DNA from: JBFHIJ01 sp041596515
GTDB taxonomy: Bacteria; Bacteroidota; Ignavibacteria; Kapaibacteriales; UBA2268
Reading direction: 5' to 3'
DNA length: 64,000 nucleotides
NCBI GenBank assembly: GCA_041596515.1
Contig: JBFHIJ010000008.1
Location: forward strand, 1-64,000
Position numbers and translations under genes: made by a program. The notes beneath the pieces are model-generated. The model was not told where the DNA came from, did not search any database, and saw only the letters and a program-made list of their open reading frames with translations. Of the stretch, positions 55,281 to 63,700 are shown piece after piece (position 1 is the first letter of the stretch; the number at the start of each line of letters is the position of its first letter).

Positions 55281-55946
55281 TTGAACAAAATATTATACAT
55301 AATTGCAGGATTGATTTTATTTGCAGCTTGCAAAGACAAAGTATGGATGCCAGTGGATACAAAAAGAATAGATTCAACTAAGATATTCCTTTCTGCTGCA
55401 GGCAGAAGTACTGATTCTATTTTTTTGCAAACAAATTTGTCTGATGGCTATTATGTACGACTTTCTGTATATAGAGACACTTCAAATAAGTTAATTCAAG
55501 CTAAAACTTTATATAAAGCAGATAAAGCTCTAAAAATTCTTAATAAGATTGGATTAAACCACCATCCTAATGGACTTGGGTATGTAGCTGATGAATTCCC
55601 GGAATCATTCCTATATGTAAATTCCTTTGGCTCGAACCAGTGTTATATTAAGCTATTCAGAAAATCTGATGGGAAAGAGCTACTAAGAGGAGTTTGTGTA
55701 GATTCAGATGAGAAAGAAAAAGTTGTTGTATATATGACCAATTCTTTCTCTGATTCTGTTATTATCTATGATATGAAATATAATAGGCAGACTGCTGTAA
55801 CGGATTTTGCAAGATATTTATCTGAGGCAAAACCAGCTACCGGAATGAATAATTACATACGCATAGATTCGATTTCAAATGAGGATATAACATTAACGCT
55901 TGAAAGACCTGAAATGTATATAAGAAAGAAATATAAGAGGAAGTAA
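55281..55946 (+). CDS. Lipoprotein of unknown family, paralog of the next gene
   Basis: The start is TTG 55281, with AAGG six bases upstream; no ATG is available before the signal sequence (NKILYIIAGLILFAAC, lipobox Cys17). The mature part of about 205 residues is beta-rich, with motifs SDGYYVRLSVYRDTSNKLIQAKTLYK, KILNKIGLNHHPNGLGYVADEF, FLYVNSFGSNQCYIKLFRKSDGKELLRGVCVDSDEKEKVVVYMTN. These recur in the next gene, so the two are tandem paralogs. No family is recognised. The charged, variable lipoprotein pair resembles immunity-type proteins in general character only. It is the first gene of a long same-strand run. Confidence 0.75.
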   Translation: MNKILYIIAGLILFAACKDKVWMPVDTKRIDSTKIFLSAAGRSTDSIFLQTNLSDGYYVRLSVYRDTSNKLIQAKTLYKADKALKILNKIGLNHHPNGLGYVADEFPESFLYVNSFGSNQCYIKLFRKSDGKELLRGVCVDSDEKEKVVVYMTNSFSDSVIIYDMKYNRQTAVTDFARYLSEAKPATGMNNYIRIDSISNEDITLTLERPEMYIRKKYKRK

Positions 55947-55950
55947 TTTC

Positions 55951-56610
55951 ATGCTGAAAATATCAATACTCATACCCTTTATTCTGTCCTTATATGGATG
56001 TAATCAGAAGCCTATTCTTACTAATGAAGAAGTAGATATAGATTCAACATATATTTATCTGGCACAAAATGATATGGACGGTTATGCTTTCGATAGTGTT
56101 CTTACAGATGGTTTTTGGCTGAAATATAAAGCTTATCGAGATACTACCGGAGATCTGCTTCACTCACTCACACTGATGAAGGAAGAGAGCCCGGTAAAAA
56201 TTCTCAATGAAACAAGTTTTAGTCATCTGCATAAAAATCTTGGCTATACAGGAGCAGATTTTGACAGCACTTTTGTTTTAGTACATTCTTTTGGCTCAGG
56301 CAATCCCCATTATATAGAAATGATCGAAAAGAAAACAGGGGAGCAATTATTTGAAGGGATTTGGTTAGATGCTGATGAACAAGAGCAGGTATTGGTGTAT
56401 ATGACTAATACAGATTCGGATTCTATTTTTGTTTTAGATAACAGGAATGATACCACTATGGTGACAACTTATTTTACAGAAATATATGCAGATGTTCTCC
56501 CTTCTAAGTTGTGGGCAGACGTAAGAATAGATACAGTTACAAGCGAGTTTATCAGATTAGAATTAAATGATCGTAACTCCCATATAAAGCAAACTTTTAA
56601 GAGGAAGTAG
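55951..56610 (+). CDS. Lipoprotein of unknown family, paralog of the preceding gene
   Basis: Starts four bases after the preceding stop. Lipoprotein signal MLKISILIPFILSLYGCNQ with lipobox Cys17. Shares with its neighbour the order DSTxIYL, TDGFWLKYKAYRDTTGDLLHSLTLMKE, VKILNETSFSHLHKNLGYTGADF, LVHSFGSGNPHYIEM, G.QLFEGIWLDADEQEQVLVYMTN, SDSI and a final TFKRK. Divergence is large but colinear, as expected of an old tandem duplication. It is more acidic than its partner. Function unknown. Confidence 0.78.
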   Translation: MLKISILIPFILSLYGCNQKPILTNEEVDIDSTYIYLAQNDMDGYAFDSVLTDGFWLKYKAYRDTTGDLLHSLTLMKEESPVKILNETSFSHLHKNLGYTGADFDSTFVLVHSFGSGNPHYIEMIEKKTGEQLFEGIWLDADEQEQVLVYMTNTDSDSIFVLDNRNDTTMVTTYFTEIYADVLPSKLWADVRIDTVTSEFIRLELNDRNSHIKQTFKRK

Positions 56611-56648
56611 ATTGGCTTTAAAGTTTAACCTCTATGGATATTTAACTT

Positions 56649-57317
56649 ATGAATATTAAAATTTTAATTCTTATATGTTTTGTTATCTGTGCCATAGGCT
56701 GCACAGAAGAATATAAATGGGATCCTGTAGAGATTTATTTCTATAATATGGATCATGATCAAATGTATATCAGATCAAATAAAATTAAAGACGGAATATT
56801 ATATCAGCAATTTATGATTAGCAATTGTTATGGTTCACATGACTTTGAATATGTAACAAACTTTACTAATACAGATTATATCCCTAAAAAAGACATTAGT
56901 GTATTGAAGTTTAGCCCGGATCTTTCTCAGGACACAGTAATATATCCTGGTTTTAATAGAGATCAATGTTGTTTTTTCGCTGAAATTGCGATGCCCAATA
57001 TACCTCTTACTACAAGGTATCTATCTGAAAAAACTTATTCAATAAATGACAAAGAGTTAAAAATAAAACTTGTTGAATTCAATGAGAATTACGAAGACAC
57101 ATTGAGAGATTATAAATTTGGAGTTACTCGTGCTTATTTGCTCGAAGATTATGGATTTATAGCCTTCGGAATTCCTGAAGAATTGCATTACATTGTGTAT
57201 AAAGTAGAGAACTCAAAGATTCCAATTTCTGATTTAAGGGATCTTGTTCGAAATATTGACAGGGATTTTTGTAATGGTGAAAGTTCTTGTGTGCAAGAAG
57301 AAATTGCAGGGTACTAA
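56649..57317 (+). CDS. Lipoprotein of unknown function
   Basis: Lipoprotein signal MNIKILILICFVICAIGCTEE with lipobox Cys18, then about 200 residues, acidic and rich in aromatic residues (IYFYNMDHDQMYIRSN, NCYGSHDFEYVTNFTN, GFNRDQCCFFAEIAMP, YRFGVTR-like DYKFGVTRAYLLEDYGFIAFGIPEELHYIVY). The CC pair and the C-terminal CNGESSC may form disulfides. It is not clearly related to the two lipoproteins upstream. No family is recognised. It lies 38 bases after the previous stop on the same strand, followed by the frameshifted membrane gene. Confidence 0.75.
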   Translation: MNIKILILICFVICAIGCTEEYKWDPVEIYFYNMDHDQMYIRSNKIKDGILYQQFMISNCYGSHDFEYVTNFTNTDYIPKKDISVLKFSPDLSQDTVIYPGFNRDQCCFFAEIAMPNIPLTTRYLSEKTYSINDKELKIKLVEFNENYEDTLRDYKFGVTRAYLLEDYGFIAFGIPEELHYIVYKVENSKIPISDLRDLVRNIDRDFCNGESSCVQEEIAGY

Positions 57318-57334
57318 ATCACATTTTATTTAAA

Positions 57335-57618
57335 GAAAATTACTATGCAAATCCTAATAAAAGAAAAAAAACAGTTCCGTTATCTGCCAATTGGCTTTGG
57401 TCTGATACTATTTTTTTGCTATAAGCCCGCTGGTATTTGCAGTTGTGGGTGGATATATTGTAGATTATTTTAGCCTGGGAGGAACTGATAATTTTGCTGC
57501 CTTAGGTTGGTGCGTAATTTTAACTGTCCCTTTAGCGGCTCTTATGCTGATAATCTTTATTGGAATTGTAATACATGACTTTGTTTTATTAAGAAGAAAA
57601 GGGAAGTTGAATAAATAA
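57335..57618 (+). pseudogene. Small two-helix membrane protein gene split by a frameshift at a T7 run
   Basis: From ATG 57335 the frame reads MQILIKEKKQFRYLPIGFGLILFF and then, after seven T residues (57411-57417), falls into CYKPAG... and stops. If one T is removed the frame continues sensibly to 57618: AISPLVFAVVGGYIVDYFSLGG, GWCVILTVPLAALMLIIFIGIVIHDFVLLRRKGKLNK. This gives about 94 residues with two membrane helices and a positive C-terminus. Explanations are a true frameshift mutation, transcriptional slippage or phase variation at the T-run, or a sequencing error. The downstream gene starts two bases after its stop, as expected in an intact operon. Confidence 0.75.
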
Positions 57619-57619
57619 T

Positions 57620-58165
57620 ATGAAAATAGATACTTCCAGATTGGTCGACTATAAAGTGCCCTATTGGTACGAAGACCATATTATAGCTACTGAGGATAGC
57701 AGATATACCATAATAGCTTATAATATTACAGAATGCAGAATGGGCTCGTATTCAGCACAACTTGGAATAATCTCAAATGATACAAACGAGTTAATTCTAA
57801 ATACTGCTATGCCATATATTAATTATACGTTGGATAATCCGATCGTTTATTTACAATCCTTAGCTTGCATAGCATTTAGTATATATGCTTTTAAAATAGG
57901 TAGTAAGAAATCAAGCAGACCATCCGTTATTTTAGATATGGAAAAAAGAATGTTCTGTATCATAAATGTTTTTGTTTCCTTCTATTACGAAATAAAGGAA
58001 CATTGTCTTGAGACTAGAGAAATTATATTCACAATCCGAGATTCTTGTGAAAGAGAAACTAAAAATCTTCAAGTTGAAAAAAGTATTATTGTGAATCTAG
58101 ATTCGCAAAAATGGTATGATCTTGAACAGTTTGAATTTGCTTTTGAATTATTTCATAAACAATAA
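57620..58165 (+). CDS. Unknown protein between frameshifted membrane gene and CHAP gene
   Basis: 181 residues, no signal peptide. The N-terminal half is strand-rich (YKVPYWYEDHIIATEDSRYTIIAYNITECRMGSYSAQLGIISND); a hydrophobic stretch lies at about 75-95 (PIVYLQSLACIAFSIYAFKIG) and the C-terminal half has KRMFCIINVFVSFYYEIKE and a charged end. I do not recognise the family. Spacing is two bases from the preceding frame and eight bases to the CHAP gene, so it is part of one transcript. A cytoplasmic partner of the CHAP protein is one possibility. Confidence 0.7.
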   Translation: MKIDTSRLVDYKVPYWYEDHIIATEDSRYTIIAYNITECRMGSYSAQLGIISNDTNELILNTAMPYINYTLDNPIVYLQSLACIAFSIYAFKIGSKKSSRPSVILDMEKRMFCIINVFVSFYYEIKEHCLETREIIFTIRDSCERETKNLQVEKSIIVNLDSQKWYDLEQFEFAFELFHKQ

Positions 58166-58173
58166 TAAGTATC

Positions 58174-58770
58174 ATGAAAAGAAAAACTAAAATATTGGTC
58201 TTAATTGGCGCTGCTCTATCAATCTATTTGCTTATATGGAGTTTCAAGAATTTTAATTGGAATAAAGACCACGAAATTGGTGATAAAATAGACAGTTTAA
58301 ATAGTGTTTATGTTTATTACAATGGCGGTGTTGATAATGTTACAGAACGTAACACGGGTGAAGATGGCTATAATATAGGCTTGAAATATCAATGTGTGGA
58401 GTTTGTTAAGCGCTATTATTACGAGCAATATAATCACAAAATGCCGGATAGCTATGGTCATGCTAAAAGCTTTTTTGATGAGAAATTTGCTGACTCTACA
58501 TTAAACACAACTAGAAATCTAATACAATTTACAAATCCAGGTAGAAGCAAACCTTGCATTGGTGACTTAATTGTTTTTGGTGGTACGGTATTCAATCGGT
58601 ATGGCCATGTAGCAATAATCTCTGATGTCACGGACAAACAAATAGAAATCATTCAGCAAAATCCGGGACCTTTCGCACCATCAAGGGTATCATTTGGTTT
58701 AGATAGTACAGGTGGTAAATGGAAAGTAAAAGATAAGGAAGCTTTAGGATGGCTTCGCAAGACTAAATAG
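58174..58770 (+). CDS. CHAP-domain amidase/peptidase with N-terminal membrane anchor
   Basis: A single N-terminal helix (ILVLIGAALSIYLLIWSF) serves as signal anchor, then a CHAP fold: nucleophile Cys74 in KYQCVEFVKRYYY, His145 in RYGHVAIISDV and Asn163 in QQNPG form the expected triad. CHAP enzymes cut peptidoglycan peptides or glutathionylspermidine; the KYQCVEFVKRYYY and PGDL-like CIGDLIVFGG wording resembles the glutathionylspermidine-amidase branch. The N-in/C-out anchor points to action in the periplasm on cell wall. It is embedded in a run of lipoproteins, an unknown protein and a DUF4375 protein, which may be partners or protectors. Confidence 0.87.
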   Translation: MKRKTKILVLIGAALSIYLLIWSFKNFNWNKDHEIGDKIDSLNSVYVYYNGGVDNVTERNTGEDGYNIGLKYQCVEFVKRYYYEQYNHKMPDSYGHAKSFFDEKFADSTLNTTRNLIQFTNPGRSKPCIGDLIVFGGTVFNRYGHVAIISDVTDKQIEIIQQNPGPFAPSRVSFGLDSTGGKWKVKDKEALGWLRKTK

Positions 58771-58793
58771 TAATATTTGTAAGGAAAATAAAA

Positions 58794-59447
58794 ATGTCAA
58801 CTCTTGTTTTTAAAGTGATTGTTTTAGTCGCTGTTCTATCAATTATAATTTATCTTCGTTATAAGCCCAAACTACAACCTCAAACAGTCAGCAAATGGGA
58901 ACTAGAGCTCAAGAATGCAAAGTTAGATAAGAAGATATACAATCAAACGAGGGAAGAGGACAAGTACGCACTAATTTCTTTGTATTGTTGCAAACTTAAT
59001 TGGCTCGAAAATTACGACGAAAAAGCGATACAAAACTTTCCGGTGGTGTTGAAGAATTTTTATTTAGTTCATACACTAATGGGTGAAGTAAACAACGGAG
59101 GATTCCTACAGTTTTTTGTAAACTCATCCGGCTTTTTTGCAGAAGAAACAGTAGAGGCACTGGATTTAATAGGCGCAAATTACACTAAGTTGCTTTTGGA
59201 GCAAGCGCTGCAAATAATTGAGAAATATACAGAAAACCATGAATCCTTGAGAGGTAAGATAAACACTTTGAAGATGCACGAAATCTTCAAAATGTCAGAT
59301 TTAGAATTCAATGAAGAAATGGAAGAAGAGTTGAAAAAACTGGATCATAAATTCTATGAAGATAAAGATCCTCTCTATAAACTTAATGTTGCTTACTTTG
59401 ATAAAAACCAGGCTGAAGTCTGGGCAGCAATAAATAAAGGAAACTAA
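58794..59447 (+). CDS. Membrane-anchored DUF4375 (DMP19-like) protein
   Basis: An N-terminal helix (LVFKVIVLVAVLSIIIYLRY) precedes a helical domain with the DUF4375 signature: FYLVHTLMGEVNNGGFLQFFVNSSGFFAEETVEALDLIGANYTKLLLEQAL. The best-studied relative, DMP19, is an acidic protein that mimics DNA, and DUF4375 domains recur in toxin-immunity neighbourhoods. This one is membrane-tethered, so it would not be a free cytoplasmic DNA mimic. It starts 23 bases after the CHAP gene (AAGGAAAA upstream) and ends two bases before the next start. Role unknown. Confidence 0.85.
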   Translation: MSTLVFKVIVLVAVLSIIIYLRYKPKLQPQTVSKWELELKNAKLDKKIYNQTREEDKYALISLYCCKLNWLENYDEKAIQNFPVVLKNFYLVHTLMGEVNNGGFLQFFVNSSGFFAEETVEALDLIGANYTKLLLEQALQIIEKYTENHESLRGKINTLKMHEIFKMSDLEFNEEMEEELKKLDHKFYEDKDPLYKLNVAYFDKNQAEVWAAINKGN

Positions 59448-59449
59448 TC

Positions 59450-60529
59450 ATGCTAAAGCAAATAATACTACTATTTTTTATGTTTTTAATGTATAATTCG
59501 ACATACTCACAGGATGCAACAAAATCCTGGAACGAGGGCAAACTCACTTGGAATGATTTTAAAGCTAAATCCGGAGAGCCTAATTCAACTCAGCTAAGTT
59601 ATTTCTTAGGTTATGAGGAAGACGACGAAGAATATGGAGATACCTCCGTTACCAGAAATCTTGCAAAAGCATACATCGATAGATACCGTTCGTGGGCTGA
59701 CCCAAATCTAAAAACAGAACAATACCTTAGATATAATCAAGTAATTTATGACATTATCGAGGTCTATAGAAGAAGCTTGCAATTTAAATTTGACCATGTT
59801 GCAAATTCTGATGCGTGTGAGTATATCCTGAGAAGTTACTCCGGCGAACTAAATGAAGAATTGCAGCAATATAAACAAGAATCTAATAGCGGAGCTAATT
59901 TAGATATCATTGAGAAATGGGAAAGAAAAATCGCTGATTCATTATCTGCAAACATATATAGATTACCTGAAATAAGAGAAAGCCAATTTGCTTACTATGG
60001 CTCCTTGGGTTTATCTACAGGCTTTCTTTCCGGTAGCTTATCTGATAAAATAAGCCCTTCATTTGCTTTTTCAGTAGGTAGTGGTTGTGTCTATGATGAT
60101 TATACACTAGCATTCTGGCTTATTAATCACCATTCATGGTCCGAATCGAGCGATATTCCTACGGAATCAAAGCAAGTCAAAAAGATGACAGAAATATTTA
60201 TTTCAACCGTCTACCTAAGCTACAATGTATATAAAAGAAAAGAAGTGAAAATTGCACCCCTTTTAGGTCTAGGAATCATAGAGTCTAATGGAGCAACCAC
60301 CCAAAGAGATTACACCCCTGTTCTGGGTATAAGCATGGATTACAGATATGGGACAAGCATAAATCTCGCTAATGAGGATTTCCTATTTAGCAGAAAATCA
60401 AAGAATGATTACGACATCACTGCTAAACTTTTCATAACTCACACAAGTTTAAGTCCGGAAAGGAAGGGATTCTCTATTAATCTTACCTTAAGCTGGGCAC
60501 TTACAGCAGGATTTATAGATGTGCTATAG
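59450..60529 (+). CDS. Secreted helical-plus-barrel protein of unknown function
   Basis: A signal peptide (1-20, ...NSTYSQ) is followed by WNEGKLTWNDFKAKSG, a W-DF pattern seen at the front of several Bacteroidota secreted proteins, then a helical region (about 70-170, including IIEVYRRSLQFKFDHVANSDACEYILRSYSGELNEELQQYKQE) and a strand-rich C-terminal half (YYGSLGLSTGFLSGSLSDK, FSVGSGCVYDDYTLAFWLINHH, VYLSYNVYKRKEVKIAPLLGLGIIE, FSINLTLSWALTAGFIDVL). The plan resembles the pair at 36678-38971 although sequence similarity is faint. It is the last gene of the run and is followed by a family B repeat. Confidence 0.78.
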   Translation: MLKQIILLFFMFLMYNSTYSQDATKSWNEGKLTWNDFKAKSGEPNSTQLSYFLGYEEDDEEYGDTSVTRNLAKAYIDRYRSWADPNLKTEQYLRYNQVIYDIIEVYRRSLQFKFDHVANSDACEYILRSYSGELNEELQQYKQESNSGANLDIIEKWERKIADSLSANIYRLPEIRESQFAYYGSLGLSTGFLSGSLSDKISPSFAFSVGSGCVYDDYTLAFWLINHHSWSESSDIPTESKQVKKMTEIFISTVYLSYNVYKRKEVKIAPLLGLGIIESNGATTQRDYTPVLGISMDYRYGTSINLANEDFLFSRKSKNDYDITAKLFITHTSLSPERKGFSINLTLSWALTAGFIDVL

Positions 60530-60607
60530 GTAAAGATATGTCAATATGAATTTACAACTTCGGTAAAATTTTCGGCAAATGGAATGCGTACTGAGCAAAT
60601 TACATTA

Positions 60608-60788
60608 CCCCAAAAATGTCATTTGAAAGAATGAAATTGCATTAAAGTCATTGGCATGGCAAGGGGCTAAAACCCCTTTGTTCAATATGCAATTACGTAA
60701 TATTTTCTTACAAAGGAAATAAGCCTGCTCATTGGTTCTACGGTGATTTACAGCACTATGATGACATCTAATTACTAAACCGGAATAT
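60608..60788 (+). repeat. Dispersed repeat family B, copy 3
   Basis: Full-length match to 18621-18802 and 51659-51841, same orientation. Begins CCCCAAAAATGTCATTTG, contains GCAATTACGTAATATTTTC and GGTTCTACGGTGATTTACAG, ends near CTAAACCGGAAT. The internal stem is longest here (AAGGGG with CCCCTT). It follows the end of the CHAP-locus run. Confidence 0.85.
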
Positions 60789-60861
60789 ACACAAGAAGTA
60801 ATAAATTGAGATATTCATATTCAATATTGCATTGTAGCATCCTAAGCAGAGGATAGTAATA

Positions 60862-61311
60862 CTAATTCATTATTTCAATTTTCACTGTAGCCACACCGTC
60901 GGCTATCATACCTATTTGCCTTGCTGCTGCTCTGGACAGATCAAGCACTCTGCCCCTGACAAACGGCCCTCGGTCATTTACTTTTACAATCACCGACTGA
61001 CCTGTAGAAGTATTTGTAACTTTTAGCATCGTGCCAAAAGGCAAGGTTTTGTGAGCACACGTAAATTTGTGATTGTCGAATATTTCACCATTAGAGGTCT
61101 TTCTGCCATTGAATTTATCATGGTAAAACGAAGCAATTCCGGTAAAAGACTTGCCTGTAGGAGTAAAATCACCATCCCCTTCAGATTGTTCATAAGTATC
61201 AGCACTTCCGCCTCCTGTATCAGCAAAACGAATATTTGGAGACATAGAGGAGCAATTGACCATAAAAGCAAGAGCAAAAGTAACTGCGATATAGAGTGCA
61301 AAACGCTTCAT
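60862..61311 (-). CDS. rlpA: RlpA-like septal-ring lytic transglycosylase lipoprotein
   Basis: I chose ATG 61311; the frame extends to a TTG at 61323. The signal sequence MKRFALYIAVTFALAFMVNCSS ends in a weak lipobox (MVNC). After a Gly/Ser/acidic linker comes a complete double-psi beta-barrel: GIASFYHDKFNGRKTSNGEIFDNHKFTCAHKTLPFGTMLKVTNTSTGQSVIVKVNDRGPFVRGRVLDLSRAAARQIGM. The catalytic-type residues of RlpA (Glu in NGEIFD, His in CAHKTLPFG, Asp in VNDRGP) are kept. No SPOR domain is present, so septal targeting is not obvious. It would cleave naked glycan strands in the periplasm. Confidence 0.9.
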   Translation of the reverse strand: MKRFALYIAVTFALAFMVNCSSMSPNIRFADTGGGSADTYEQSEGDGDFTPTGKSFTGIASFYHDKFNGRKTSNGEIFDNHKFTCAHKTLPFGTMLKVTNTSTGQSVIVKVNDRGPFVRGRVLDLSRAAARQIGMIADGVATVKIEIMN

Positions 61312-61610
61312 ATTATTTCTCAATATTTATACATTTCCACTAATAAAAAGCATTTTATGTGCCAATTTTGCTTGCAGCTCTATGTGCATGATATAAAAGA
61401 AGATAGAATTTGCACAATCAAGCATACGTAATTCTTAAATTACTTTATTTAGGAACGTAATTATTTACGCTGCAACAATAAACAATTAGAATATCATAAC
61501 TTAGGACGTTTTTTCTATATTTCTACTATTATGACATTATGTTTATTTGATGGTACCATAAGATTGCTTAGATTTGTAGATATCGTTCTTCACATAGAGT
61601 ATTTTAATAT

Positions 61611-63461
61611 ATGTCAACGTTTAAAGTGACCGGGTTGTCGCCCGAGATACTTAGAGGTATCGAAGATTTGGGCTTTGAAACTCCCACGCCGATCCAAGAA
61701 AAAGTAATACCTGCCGCTCTTGCCACAGATAATGATATCATAGGCTTAGCCCAGACAGGTACAGGAAAAACCGCCGCATTTGGCTTACCTATTTTGGAGC
61801 AAATTGATTTATCAAATAATACAACTCAAGCATTAATTCTATCACCAACCAGAGAGCTTTGTATACAGATTGCTAAAGATATTGAGCAATTCAGTAAGTA
61901 TATGAAAGGTCTTTACGTTGTGCCTGTTTATGGTGGTGCACGAATTGATACGCAAATTAGAGCCCTTAAAAGAGGAGCTCACATCGTAGTAGCTACTCCG
62001 GGTAGAATGTTCGATATGATTCAGCGTAAAGCTGCTGACGTATCCCACATTCGTACTGTTGTATTAGATGAAGCTGATGAAATGCTAAACATGGGATTCC
62101 GTGATGAGTTAGACGGAATTTTGGAAGGAACTCCAAAAGAAAAGAGAACTTTCCTTTTCTCTGCAACTATGCCTAAAGAAGTAGCCAGAATCGCCAAACA
62201 TTACATGGACGAGCCGGTCGAAATTACTGTGGGGCAGCAAAACTCGGGTGCTGATAATGTCAGACATATATATTACCAAGTTAGAGAGAAAGATAGATAT
62301 TCTGCATTAAAACGCATAGCAGACTATAACCCTGATATATATGGCATCGTCTTTTGCCGTACAAGAAACGAAACTAAAGACATTGCAGATAAGTTAATTA
62401 AAGATGGCTACAGTGCTGACGCTTTGCACGGTGATTTATCACAGGTACAAAGGGATTATGTAATGAACCATTTTCGTAGTCGCTCTTTGCAGATGCTTGT
62501 TGCTACTGACGTGGCAGCTCGTGGCATCGACGTTAGCGACATTACTCACGTTATTAACTATAACTTACCTGAAGATTTGGAAGTCTACACTCACAGAAGT
62601 GGAAGAACAGGTCGTGCCGATAAGTCAGGCGTATCTATTGCGATAGTTAATTATAGAGAAAAACGCAAACTTCAAGATTTGGAAAGAAGCACTCGCAAAA
62701 AGTTTGAAAAAGTATTTGTACCTTCAGGTATTCAAATTTGCGAAAAGCAACTATTCAATCTTATAGATAGAATGGAAAACGTAGTAGTAGACGAAAAGCA
62801 AATAGCTCAATTTATGGATGCTGTAAACTTAAAATTAGAATCTCTTCCTAAAGAGGACATAATTAAACGTTTCGTATCTTTAGAGTTTAACCGCTTTTTA
62901 GAATATTATAAAAATGCTCCTGATCTTAACGAAAAAGAAGATAGAAGAGACAGAAACGACAGAAACGACAGAGGCGATAGAGGTGGACGTGGTAGAGACA
63001 GAGATCGCGGTGGCGACAGACGTTTCGATGGCGACCGCAGAGATCGCGGTGGAAGACGCGGAGGAAGATCCGGTTTCACTCGTTTCTTTATCAACATTGG
63101 TAAAAAAGACAGTATTGAGCCTAAAAATATTATTGGTATGATTAATGACCACGCTCAAGATAGGGATATCAATGTTGGAGACATCGACATTAAAGATAGC
63201 TTCTCTTTCTTTGAAGTAGGTAAAAACCATACAGATAAGATATTAGACTCGCTCAAAGATCAAAAGTATAAAGGCAGACAAATTCGTGTAGAAGTTGCCG
63301 AAGAATCTGATCGTCCTAAAAGTAGTAGAGGCGGCGACAGAGACCGCAGAGGCGGCGACAGAGATCGCAGAGGTGGAGATAGAGATCGCAGAGGCGGAGA
63401 CAGAGACCGCAGAAGTAGCGATAGAGATCGTGGCAGAAGCGACGACAGACGTAGAGGATAA
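61611..63461 (+). CDS. DEAD-box RNA helicase with DbpA-type RNA-binding domain and RGG/RD-rich tail
   Basis: Core motifs: Q motif (FETPTPIQEK), motif I AQTGTGKT (47-54), PTRELCIQ, TPGR, DEAD in VLDEADEMLNMGF, SAT, and the second RecA domain with CRTRNETKDIADKL, LHGDLSQVQRD, VATDVAARGIDV and HRSGRTGR. After a helical spacer comes a first basic Arg/Asp/Gly-rich linker (about 445-485), then a DbpA/CsdA-type RNA-binding domain (TRFFINIGKKDSIEPKNIIGMINDHA...FSFFEVG...GRQIRVEVAEE), then a second RGGDRD-repeat tail to the end. It is likely a CsdA-type cold-shock/ribosome-assembly helicase. The tail repeats are also repeated at DNA level. A terminator follows. Confidence 0.95.
   Translation: MSTFKVTGLSPEILRGIEDLGFETPTPIQEKVIPAALATDNDIIGLAQTGTGKTAAFGLPILEQIDLSNNTTQALILSPTRELCIQIAKDIEQFSKYMKGLYVVPVYGGARIDTQIRALKRGAHIVVATPGRMFDMIQRKAADVSHIRTVVLDEADEMLNMGFRDELDGILEGTPKEKRTFLFSATMPKEVARIAKHYMDEPVEITVGQQNSGADNVRHIYYQVREKDRYSALKRIADYNPDIYGIVFCRTRNETKDIADKLIKDGYSADALHGDLSQVQRDYVMNHFRSRSLQMLVATDVAARGIDVSDITHVINYNLPEDLEVYTHRSGRTGRADKSGVSIAIVNYREKRKLQDLERSTRKKFEKVFVPSGIQICEKQLFNLIDRMENVVVDEKQIAQFMDAVNLKLESLPKEDIIKRFVSLEFNRFLEYYKNAPDLNEKEDRRDRNDRNDRGDRGGRGRDRDRGGDRRFDGDRRDRGGRRGGRSGFTRFFINIGKKDSIEPKNIIGMINDHAQDRDINVGDIDIKDSFSFFEVGKNHTDKILDSLKDQKYKGRQIRVEVAEESDRPKSSRGGDRDRRGGDRDRRGGDRDRRGGDRDRRSSDRDRGRSDDRRRG
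63328..63460 (+). repeat. Tandem short repeats coding the helicase RGGDRDR tail
   Basis: Units of about 18-21 bases of the form AGAGGCGGCGACAGAGACCGC recur at least five times in frame with third-position variation. Such arrays expand and contract by slippage, so tail length may vary between strains. Confidence 0.8.
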
Positions 63462-63484
63462 GTAAACATCCTATAGATATATAA

Positions 63485-63518
63485 AAAAGACGTTCATCAG
63501 ATGAGCGTCTTTTTTTTT
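63485..63518 (+). terminator. Intrinsic terminator after the helicase gene
   Basis: AAGACGTTCAT pairs with ATGAGCGTCTT (one mismatch, CAG loop) followed by eight or more T residues. Confidence 0.9.
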
Positions 63519-63700
63519 ATCTCAAATACAAACTTCGTGTCAATATTTTATCAGAATAACTGAAATATTTTGTGAAGTTAAATAGCCCGTTCCGTAGCGG
63601 AAAAAAATATATTTCCCAACATTGATACTTGCTAATTTCTACTTTATAGTCCGCAAATTTTCTTATTTTGTGAAATTGTTGAAATTATAATAAATGATAT

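Noticed and set aside
62898..63469. Antisense and alternate-frame open frames in the helicase tail
   Set aside because: Ser/Pro/Leu or Val/Thr/Glu low-complexity readings are shadows of the RGGDRD coding repeats.
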